Shown piece by piece: positions 35,755 to 47,700 of a stretch of 64,000 nt of DNA (position 1 is its first letter; every line of letters starts with the position of its first letter). The notes below the pieces were generated by a model. It saw only the letters and a program-made list of their open reading frames with translations. It searched no databases and had not been told where the DNA came from. Source of the DNA: Ampullaceana balthica. Lineage: Eukaryota; Mollusca; Gastropoda; Lymnaeidae. The stretch lies in the NCBI GenBank assembly GCA_944989445.1, contig CALYLW010000336.1:755791-819790 (forward strand), in the 5' to 3' direction. The translations under genes and the position numbers were made by a program.

Positions 35755-38700
35755 ATGGCTGCCACGTACGTAAAACGAAAGAGAACGGCAGACGCTCAAA
35801 CTCAGAAAGTCTGGAGATCTGGGTCATGGCTCGGGTCGTTCCCTGGAAAAGCCTTGAGCCTTAGTGCCTCTGACGTGACGTCATCGTTCTCCGATAGGAA
35901 GTTGTCGAGTTTATTTGAAAGGAGGCGGTTCGTTGACTGTGCCATCTTGGTTAGGCAACTGAGGGGAATGACCCTGTCGTCCATCCTGTCAGAAATTCCT
36001 GTTGCCAAACTCCACGCAGCTTTACCGGGAAGTTTACCGCTCGTGGAAGCGTTGTATCTAAAGGTGAGTGCTTACCTGGCTTCAGAGAAGTAGTTAGGGG
36101 AAGACACTTAAAGCATAGGGGACAGTCTAAATGGTGAAAATTAATGATAATAATTATAATAATAATAACAACTAGATACGCCCCGCGGCGTAGCATACGC
36201 CGCAGATTTGCTAATGGATAGTGCAAAGAAGTGGGGAAAGAACGGACACAAATTACAACACGAAGAAATCAAAACACCGCGAGTGAACGTCGGTGGGGGG
36301 ACCACCGACGCATTGTTGGTCTCCAGACATTGGCATTGTGGTTATCTACCTGCCCACCACCCTAGCTTGCCAACCATAAACTGTGATTGGCCGACCCAAC
36401 GAAGGTCAGTCGTGTTCGCAAAAAGGTGGGAAAGAACGGGGACGGGCACAAACTCATTTTTAAGAATTAAAACAAAAATGTTTTCCAGGGGCTTGAACCC
36501 AGGACTTTCCTTGTGTTAGGTGGACGTGATAACCACTACACTACTAATCTCATGTTATTCTGTGAAGGCACAACGCAAGTGAACGCAAGAACCATTGTTG
36601 GTCTCGTGACATTGGTCGACTCGAGTGAGGGTCAGTCGTCATGCTTATTTGCACCCACTCGTTTTGGTGAATTATATATATATATAATTATAATAATAAT
36701 TATATGTTGTATTTTTATGTAAAAACCACATTGTTTTCTCAGGTGTTCCACACGCCTAACCTGGACTTTCCGACAGATCAACTGATGACCGATCAGCTAC
36801 TGAAGAAAATGGTCACGTTATTTGCCCTACCGAATGTTAACAAGTCAGGGGAGAGAATAAGTTCATTCCTATTTCAATGTCTCACGATTCTTGGTATCAT
36901 TATGAAAGTAGACCCCAGCTTCAGGAACACCGTATTACAGAGACAACTTGCCATAGACAGGTATATGTCAGTGACTACATCACATTTAAGGGCAATGGAA
37001 TACAAGAGGTGCTGATGAAAACGTTGTTCATATATTGTATTAATACGTATATACTTTAGGAGAAAAAATTACCGTATATTCCGGTGTATAAATCAGCCAT
37101 CTTGGCGTATAAGAAGACCCCCGCCCCACCTACTTTTCCTTTTAAAATATAGGTTTTAAGCTATTTTCCTCGAATAAGATCACCCCTCCTTCAACACACT
37201 TTAAGTTTGAAACTGGCTTCATATTTCTTTCTTCTTGCTGGTGGAGACATGATGGGGTCTTGACTGTGTAGCCATTTGCATACTGTATTATAGTACTGAT
37301 GCTGTACTATATGAACATGTGCAAATACGATAAGACAATGCCCGGCGTATAAGAAGCCCCGGACTTCAGAGAAGATTTTAAGGGGTTAAAAATCGTCTTA
37401 AACACCAGAATATACGGTAGTTCTATTGTTATTGAAATATTTTTAAAAAGGTTAGCAATGTTTGCAATGCTTATGAGTCTATTTAAAAGTTTTATAAAAA
37501 TGACAACACAGATGAGAATATATGTAAAAGTCGGCAATCAGTAAGTAAGAATGTAAGAAATTATGAATAGTAGGAAGTATAAATAATTATTGAAACGGTT
37601 TAAACAATAACTTTTTCAAAAAAATCCTTATAAGGTATCTTATTTATTTTATTTTTTTTTAAATTTCAACAATTTCTTTTTTTTTCACACTAAATGGGGC
37701 CTTTGAAAACATAAGTTTCATTCTCAAACGCCTTTTTCTGTCTCTAAGGATTTGTTATATCAACTGTTTTTGTCATCTCCCTTTTCATAAAAAGATTAAA
37801 TGCATCACAAACTCCTAATATTAAAAAAAAAGAACATTAAAAGTCACTAGATAGTTATTGGAATGAACTTTGAACTTATGTCTCTGAACTTTGAACTTAT
37901 GTCTCTGAACTTTGAACTTATGTCTCTGAACTTTGAACTTATGTCTCTGAGTTTTGAACCCCAGGTGTTTGCGTAACATGGGCAAGCACGGAATGGTCGG
38001 TAGGTCTGGTGGCAAGCTCATGACCTTGCACGATGCACTGAAGGTCGAGCTGGAGAAGGTCATCCTCCAATACAAACGTGTCGTCCAGAAGCTGGACGAG
38101 CTCTCACTGTCGGCCAAACATCCGGTCCAGCTGTCTGTGTCGTCAGGCACGGCCCCCACAGAAGCCAGCCATCAAAGGTTAATGCAGGTGGGTGCGGCTA
38201 CTAGTATGACGTAGCTTGCCTTTTAGTTTTGGAAGCCGTTCAACTACTTGACGGTCTTAACAGGTTGGTTCTAATAACAAACATGACACCTTTCTGACAG
38301 CAATTCATCCGACAATCACTGTAAATATTCAGATGATGAAACACATTTATTATCGCCCATACATTCACACACCAGAATGCAGCCCTTTATTAATAATTGC
38401 CTGGGAAGGATTCTCGGTATACCCTGGCCGGACAAAATCATCAAGATGGAATTGTGACAGCTGACAAGGCAGACGCCGTTAGGTCAAGAGATTCTCCACA
38501 GGCGGTGGAGATGGATTGGCCATATGCTACAAAAACCTGCCTTCAATACAACAAGGCAATCCTTTAACCCTCAGGTAAAGCGGAAACGAGGTCGTCCAAG
38601 AAATACTTGGCGCCAAGAGGTGGAGGCAGACATCAATAGGCTTGGCCCACATCTGGAAGATGCTGGAGAGACTGGCCCAGGAAAGGATGCCTTGTAGGTT

Positions 38701-41700
38701 GCTATGCTATTAGAGTTTATGGAAGGCGTCTATTTGATTGCTGCTCCTCATGGACGAGAAGGCTCAACAACAACAACAAAAACATTACAGTAAATATTCC
38801 GCTGAAGAAAACTATTAACGCCCCTATATTCACACTCCACGCGCGTGTACTCACACAGACACAAGTTATTATTTATTTGTAGGTAATTTTATTTTTAATT
38901 TCGCACCAAAAATTATTTTTTTTTAAATAAGGAACTTAAATTAATGTGTACATACCAATCAAATAAGAGTGAATTTATTATTTTAACACTCAGAAACAAT
39001 GTAATAACACTGCAATAAGCCGTCCAACAATAACCATCTTATAACGGTACGTGTACACACTGAATTGGTTCAGATTTACAGATCTGACGTCCTTGACCGC
39101 ATCATCAAGAACAAAAGTCTGCTCAATCTCATGGAGCCCGTCCTGTCAGGAAGGTTCTTAAGAAAACTGGTGGCTGCATTAGAGAGGCGGATCGACTACG
39201 ATAAGGTTTGTGGATGTGATTGTTGCTTTGTTTAATGTGATGGAAGTATAACATTCAAATATAAACGTTAGAAATTTAACAATGAGATGATTTCGTTTTA
39301 GTTTAAATTGTGATGCAACGTGTTTTGACATTCTATTTAAACAAGTTCTAAAGTGTAATAGCTCTGAGGGTTAAAATCTCGACTAGAAAGCAGCATGTAT
39401 TGTTCCTTCATTTTGGCTCATCATTCTCGATAATTTTACTAACGATAACTTTAATGAAATCTTTTAGTTTAATCAAGGGCCAACATTACTTGCATGTATT
39501 TTGAGTGTGTGTGTGTGTAAAGGGGGGGGGTCCGTTTACCATTTATAATTCAGGCCTTAAGAAGTTTAGATGCTCTTATAACGTTTGATTTCATTATGAT
39601 TCTTATCTTAGTCTTAACCATGGGAAAGCACTCTGAAAAGTAGTAGACGTTTTTGTCCAGACCACGTCCCCTTTTTATACGTGTTATTATTTACCTTTTA
39701 TTGGCCTGAGATGATGTACAATTAACTTGAGTATTTTTAAACAGATTCTTTTGTTCCATGACTCCGAATTGAGGAAAATGAGTGAAGTTGAGCTACAGTC
39801 GGAGCCCTTTCTCGGCTTAACATTGAATCGGTTTTCAAAGGGTTACGGTGCCCTCTTAAACATAATGGCGGAGATTGAAGGGGAGGTGACTATTCAACAG
39901 GTCGGTGACGTTAGTTCAGATGATGAAGACGAAGTTTCAATGGACACAGCTCACTCTATCATGGATAGAATGCACATACAACACGTGAACATGGGTACTC
40001 CGCAAAATGGAAGAACAAATAGTCACGTGATTGGTGAGTAACCGTAACTCTTTCTGGAAAAAAAAACTTTTAAATATTTTTTTTCGTCATGAAAATGAAT
40101 TGACGGAAGAAAAAGAAATCGTTATGACCTTTAATTTACTCAATTCAAAAATAAAAGCAGAAGTCCGCACTGACGGTCTTATAACAATTTTTTTTTCAAT
40201 AAAGAAATTAAGAGACAATACTCTCGATTTTAACGTATACAAGATTATGTTTAAAAATCTGATGAATATGATGTAGTCAAATGAATCAAATGCAATTTTT
40301 TTTCGAGACAGCACAAAATAAAAGTGAGAAAACTATCCTTGATATTTTTTTAACCAACTGCGAAATGATAGATAAGCTGTTCTTTTACATTTTCTTGTTT
40401 TTTTTTAGTGCTTGTTCTTTATAATGCAACGAACATTTTTAGCGCAGGTCTTTTTGTTTGGACTTCAATATCAGGAGTATTGTTTTAAGATTCCATGTTT
40501 TTCCGATACCTGATGTGTCGCTAATGTAGTTTTCATACTGGGACTCTGTGTGTCCTTGGTGTAAGGCCCAATGTTTTGTCGAGACATTTGGACCCTATGA
40601 CGTTGGATGGAGCCCTTTGATTTAAGGTCAATGATCTCCTCTAAGCTGGTTACTCGTTGTAAAAGTTTCTGTAAAACAAAAGGAAATAACTAACTTGAAT
40701 TCCATGAAATTGGGGTAAAACTGAAAATTGAATAAATTTCATGCAGTTCTCAGTGTCCTATATATCCAGTGACTTTACTTTATAGTGAAAATTTGGGAGA
40801 CACTGAATGCTATCTTGATTCATTTCATTAATAAGGATTTATAGGGATTGGGATTTTTTATATTTGACATGGAGGATAAAGTTGGGATTAGTTTAATGCG
40901 TACACAGTCATGCTTTTACAACTTAAAAGCAATTTAAAAAGATCTAAGATGATTGAATAGAAGAAGAAAGTTGAATACAAAATCAGTATCAGATTTTGTC
41001 TTTAGGCTTTTGACTAATTGGCGAGACCTAAGACTCACAGGAAAATCAAGAAATTTTTAAAGAAAACTTCATACATTTCTGCTTCATTTTCTCCATTCAT
41101 TAAAAAGTCTGCTAACTATCCTTGCCATAGGCCTGTATATAAAAATGTTAATGACGTCTATTGCCTTTTTTCACAATAGTAATACGACTTCCATTTTCCC
41201 TGCTACACTCCAATCTTCACCTTGTATCCATCCTCTAGTAGTTGGATTTCTCGAATATGCCATGGAGTTCGTGACGTCACCCTTGTACCAGCACGTGATT
41301 GCACTTGGACTCCATCAACATTTTCGGCGTTGAGTAAACACAAATAGTCAGCGACCTGGTCACTGTGTGTTTTATAGATAAATGATACAAATTCGTGATC
41401 ACGTTAAAAAAATTACCGATACTGATAAACATGTTTTGTCGGTAATAATTAACAACGCCGCTGTTCAAATGTAAACACTTATCCACATCATTAACTTTGT
41501 GATGCCGGCTTAATCAAACATTTAAATTGAGCTAAAATGTAGAACTGATTAAAACACGACATTGTGGAAACTGAAGAGGACTGGGCATTACGTAACATAA
41601 TCCCTTAATCGCAGTGGCCTTTGAACGCTGCTTCACTAGCCAAATAGACTTGCATGGTCTGTCATGAATTCTAATAAAAAAGAAATTAGGACGCAATAAT

Positions 41701-44700
41701 CTTCTAATAGAAGGGGCATCTGTAATGTAAAATAATAAAATAATAATAACAAAAAATGGGTTTAAACTTTAAAATAAAAATTAAGATTTACTGAGGGCAC
41801 AACTCGAGGTTTTAATTTAGGTGCAACTGTAGATTTCATACAGACAATATTGTTGATTTATTTAGGGGCAACTGTAGATTTAATACAGACAAGATCGTTG
41901 ATTTATTTAGGGGCAACTGTAGATTTAATACAAACAAGATTGTTGATTTATTGAAGTGCAACTGCAAAAGTAATTTCATACAGACAAGACTTTTGATTTA
42001 TTTAGGGCCAACTGTAGATTTCATACAGATAAGACTGTTGATTTATTTAGGGCCAACTGTAGATTTCATACATGTAAGACTGTTGATTTATTTAGGTGCA
42101 ACTTTAAATTTAATACAGACACGATTGTTGATTTAAGAAAAGAAATACATTTTGTATGTAGATTTAATACAGACAAGATTGTTGATTTAAGAAAAGAAAC
42201 AAGTAGATTTAATCTCGGCTTAACTTTACATTTAATAAATGCAATACTGTAGATTCAATGTAGAACAAAACTCTAGAAAACAAATAACTAATGAAACAAG
42301 AATTTCGACGTTCTCATTAAGTCATTTAATATACGAACTCGAACCCAAATTTGAAGTAAACCCAATTGTTTAGTAGTCACCACAGAGCTCATGATTTCTT
42401 TCTTTAAGGATGTTATTTATTACTAAAAAAATCCGATACAAAGAAGGAGACACAAGTAATTCGGGAGAAAGTTTTACCGAGATGGGACGATCCATGATAG
42501 ACATAAAAATGATTCTCCTTTGTCGTCAATGACTCCCGCGCCTTCAGCATTCTTTGAGACAAAAGTTTTTGTCTTTTTATTATCGCCTGTAACTTTAACA
42601 ACACCCAGTTCTGAGATTTCAAAAGAACAGATGAATGTGCAGCATGTTTAATAATAAATAAATAACGCAATGTAAATTTCAAATAGTTCAGTATAACCAG
42701 AACATTCATGAGATGATATTGTCCTACTATCTACGCTTTACTGTACACAAAATTGATATAGTTACCTATAAGCGTTGTAATATTAATTTATATTTTTAAA
42801 AGCTGAAGTTTAAATTCATACCATGTAATAAAAAGTTATTTTTACTTAGTTATACTTATTCCCCATTCAATTTTACAAGATCTTGACAAATACTGACACT
42901 TGAACCCATCATGATTCAGATTAAAATCTACCGAGGTTTTGAACATTACATCTTACACCGATTAGCCCCGGGACCCTGAATGTCATTTATTTTTTTCCAT
43001 CTCCAATAAAAACTATTTAAATATTATTTCGTTAATCGGATTGGCATGAACCTTTGGGAAGTTGATAGACTCCCATGCAGTTTCTGGCAAAAATTTTATT
43101 TTTAAAATTACCATTCATTTATTTGAATATTCTGTCTTTGAGAACGTTGCAACGCCAACGCGAGACGGATAGCTATATAGTATATATATTGTAATTTCGT
43201 CTCATTAAATTATAAGCCTTGCTGGCAGACTTTTGTCATTCGCTCTCTTGGTCATAAATGATTGGAATATAATGGTGTACTAGGGTCATATGCCGACATA
43301 TCATTAAAGGTCAATGTCATGTGAGTGTGACTATAACTGTAATCTTTTCTTTCAATGAGTGGCAATTTTAAATAACGTCATGAATACCACGTTGTCCCCT
43401 GTTGCTTACACATTTTTTTAAAAAAATGAATTTGATTTGTAATAAGTTTTCCCTTGTGGTTTATTTCAATCTTCAAACAATGTGTGTGGGGTGGGGGTGG
43501 ATAAAGCATTTATGAAGTATTTGATTGACATCTTGTATATAAATGATAAGTGTGACACAAAGAATTCGGGCGTTGTACGATGGTTGCTGTGTTAACTCAG
43601 CATACAACGAATACTTCCCTGAACACACACACAAACACACACAAATAGACACACACAGACACATCTCGCATACTTACTGTGGAGACGTGCAGATGAATTC
43701 GTTCTGCTGTAGATGTTAAGTGAAGTGAGGGTTGCCAGGTCATGGCTCCTGATGGACGGGTAGCTACAGTTGATAACCAGAGTCGGAGTCACGCCTAGGA
43801 TAATGACGCCAGGTGACGCTGATAGGATCGGCCGTCTTCTGCTTGAGACGTCAGCGTGCTGGCCTGATGGGAGATAAAACTTTAAAAAATATTTAGGGCC
43901 ATATGACATCATCTATTGTGATGCTAACATTAGGTAGAACAAGATTTAGTGATCCCTGGGTGGTGAGTGCATGGATACTAGAGAGCAGGAAGACAGTAGA
44001 CTGTACAAGGAATCATTCGTATTAACATCAATGAAATGTACTCTCCCTTCATATAAAGACAGTTCAATTTGATTTGTTTCTGCAACAGTTATAGAAAATA
44101 GTACATAGAATCAATTATAATCACACGTGACTTAGTAGAGTGTGGAACAAGGCTTAAAGAAAAAAAATGGGACTGGGGTAGAAATTTGTAAAGATAAATT
44201 ATGAGTTTAAAATAAATGTTTCGTATTCATTTAGTAGCGAATCGTCAAAGAACTATTAAAAAAGTACCCTTTTTCAGACCATGATGGTCTATAGGGGGGC
44301 AAGTGAAGTGGCGTTCACAAGTTATATTTAGCCACACATACGAGCAGGGATTGTGTGGCTAGCACAATGCCCGGAAAAGAACTAACAGTACAATGGCATT
44401 TTGATATGAAAATTCAAAATTATCGGCATTATATTAATTTTACAAATAGAATTTTCAAAACATTGAAAACTTTAAAAGAGAAGTTTAAAATGTAATTAAA
44501 ATAAGAAGGGCCTGCATATTTTTAAAACATAATTTGTGAATAATTCTTTAGTATTTGAATATTTTTTTAAAGGCGGTAGAAGGTAAATAATATGCTGATA
44601 GTGGAATTCGACTTTGTTTTATTTTCTTGAGACATTAAATTTATAAATCAATATTTATTTCGTGAAAATATATTAACGTTTATTACAAAACTGGGTTTAC

Positions 44701-47700
44701 AATATTGGGAGGGTTCTTCTGGAAAATTGTTTACTCTGGTTTGCAACCGACTCATACATTACCGAATCACAAATGCTACCAAACCTTTTTGAAATATGCT
44801 ATAAAAAAAACAAGTCTTGTCTTAGCCTAGGATCTGAATTCTGTTAAGTAGATACTGGTGCGATGCAGTAATGTGTGCGTATGATGGTAAAAAAAAACAA
44901 CTAAATTTTGAAATAGTAAATTGCCAACCTCCAAACAACTATAAAAAAATATTGAGAATAGCTGAAAATAAAAATATAAGCAATTTCTTTTTCTTTAAAC
45001 ACCAGTTTATGTCAGGATGTTATACCAGAAGGCCGAAGCATTGGATGCTAATGTAGGTTATTGATGAGGGTGGGTGCTGACGTAAAGCTTAAGTATTGCT
45101 GAGGTATAATTACACGTGTAACTATCGATGGAGCGATGATACAACAGAATGTTCTACCACCCCCCCCCCACACACACACACTGAGGGCAGTCAGCAGACG
45201 TACATCTTTCGAAAATAGTCTAACAACTAGGGCAGTTTGAGATATCCATGCCTCTAATGATAATGTTAGTTTAATGTATCCATGCCTCCAGTGATAATGT
45301 TAGTTTAAGGTATCCATACCTCCAGTGATAATGTTAGTTTATGGTATCCATGCCTCTAGTGATAATGTTAGTTTAAGGTATCCATGCCTCCAGTTATAAT
45401 GTTAGTTTAAGGTATCCATGCCTCCAGTGATAATGTTAGTTTAAGGTATCCATGCCTCTAGTGATAATGTTAGTTTAAGGTATCCATGCCTCTAGTGATA
45501 ATGTTAGTTTAAGGTATCCATGCCTCCAGTGATAATGTTAGTTTAAGGTATCCATACCTCCAGTGATAATGTTAGTTTAAGGTATCCATACCTCCAGTGA
45601 TAATGTTAGTTTAAGGTATCCATGCCTCTAGTGATAATGTTAGTTTAAGGTATCCATGCCTCCAGTGATAATGTTAGTTTAAGGTATCCATGCCTCTAAT
45701 GATAATGTTAGTTTAAGGTATCCATACCTCAAGTGATAATGTTAGTTTAAGGTATCCATACCTCCAGTGATAATGTTAGTTTAAGGTATCCATACCTCCA
45801 GTGATAATGTTAGTTTAAGGTATCCATGCCTCCAGTGATAATATCAGTTTAAGGTATCCATACCTCCAGTGATAATGTTAGTTTAAGGTATCCATGCCTC
45901 CATTGATAATGTTAGTTTAAGGTATCCATGCCTCTAGTGATAATGTTAGTTTAAGGTATCCATGCCTCCATTGATAATGTTAGTTTAAGGTATCCATGCC
46001 TCCATTGATAATGTTAGTTTAATGTATCCATGCCTCCATTGATAATGTTAGTTTAAGGTATCCATGCCTCTAGTGATAATGTTAGTTTAAGGTATCCATG
46101 CCTCCATTGATAATGTTAGTTTAAGGTATCCATGCCTCCATTGATAATGTTAGTTTAAGGTATCCATGCCTCTAGTGATAATGTTAGTTTAAGGTATCCA
46201 TGCCTCCAGTGATAATGTTAGTTTAAGGTATCCATGCCTCCAGTGATAATCTTAGTTTAAGGTATCCATGCCTCCAGTGATAATGTTAGTTTAATGTATC
46301 CATGCCTCCAGTGATAATGTTAGTTTAAGGTATCCATGCCTCCATTGATAATATCAGTTTAAGGTATCCATGCCTCCAGTGATAATGTTAGTTTAATGTA
46401 TCCATGCCTCCAGTGATAATGTTAGTTTAAGGTATCCATGCCTCCATTGATAATGTTAGTTTATGGTATCCATGCCTCCAGTGATAATGTTAGTTTAAGG
46501 TATCCATACCTCCAGTGATAATGTTAGTTTAAGGTATCCATGCCTCCAGTGATAATGTTAGTTTAAGGTATCCATGCCTCCATTGATAATGTTAGTTTAA
46601 GGTATCCATGCCTCCAGTGATAATATCAGTTTAAGGTATCCATGCCTCCAGTGATAATATCAGTTTAAGGTATCCATGCCTCTAGTGATAATGTTACCTC
46701 AAAGTGGCGTACCGCGGCCAGAGTTATGTGTGACTAGGTATCAGTGGCGTAGCTAGAACTTTTGCCGCCCAGAGCGGTCTCCAATGTGCCGCCCTTTTTA
46801 AGGACCGTCCATAAATGACGTCACGCACCTGGGGAGGGGGGGGGTTATACATTTGTTACGATGTGGGCCGAGGGTGTGTTTGAGAAATGTGACGTCATGT
46901 CAAAACGCACAACTTTAAATAAAAGTTTCATTTAAATATTGATTACTGACACTTTATTTAATGACGTTTATGTAAAACGCGTGTTACGATATTACTGTGC
47001 AGCCTTGCACTAAAAACATCTTAAATTTAAAACAAAATGGATTCTAAACATGCTTATTTTCAAATAGAAAATACGGCTTTTATGGCGGGGGGAGGGGGGG
47101 TCTAAGCTTCATGACGTCATATTGAAGAAGTGGTCTAAGTTTTTGTAGCGACGTGTGACGAGGGCGGAGGGGGTGAAAAATCAGCCAAAATTGCGTGACG
47201 TCATTTATGGACGGCAAATTAGTCGTTTATATGATGGTTTTTTTGTTATAAATTAAGAAAAATGAATAAATAATTGTAACTGAAATGAAGTAAAGGTGGG
47301 GAACATGTTAACCATTGCATGCCATATTTATGTAAGCAATAATTAAAGAGGCTGCATAAGATGATTTACCTATAAATACACATTTATAAAAAAATACACT
47401 ATATTTTTAAAGGCCACAAGAAAGTTACTGAGGTCGCAGGTCCCCCTACCCCCCAAATAAGACAAAACATATTCCAAATTTACAACAACAAAAAACATAA
47501 CATTTACTATTCTTTTATTTTATATTTATAAATAAATGATTTTTTTACAAACAAATAAATTGTATACATTAGTATGTAATCATATTTAGACATTTAATTT
47601 CCTAACTTTCATAATAGAAAAATCGTGTATTATGTTATCAAAATTTAAATATTTGTAATATCTTGTTCTATTGACAATATCTCAAGATTTTGTTTTCTTA

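Noticed and set aside
36487..36544. tRNA(Val)-like sequence on the minus strand
   Set aside because: The A and B boxes are good, but the acceptor stem does not close and the flanks match another copy at 0.5-1 kb. It is the head of a SINE, not a tRNA gene.
37821..38159. 112-codon minus-strand frame
   Set aside because: It is the antisense shadow of exon 3 of the MIEAP-like gene plus the 21-bp repeat.
43473..43664. Cys/Val-rich minus-strand frame (CVCLFVCVC)
   Set aside because: It is read-through of an (ac)n-rich intron beyond the donor of the first FREP-like exon.
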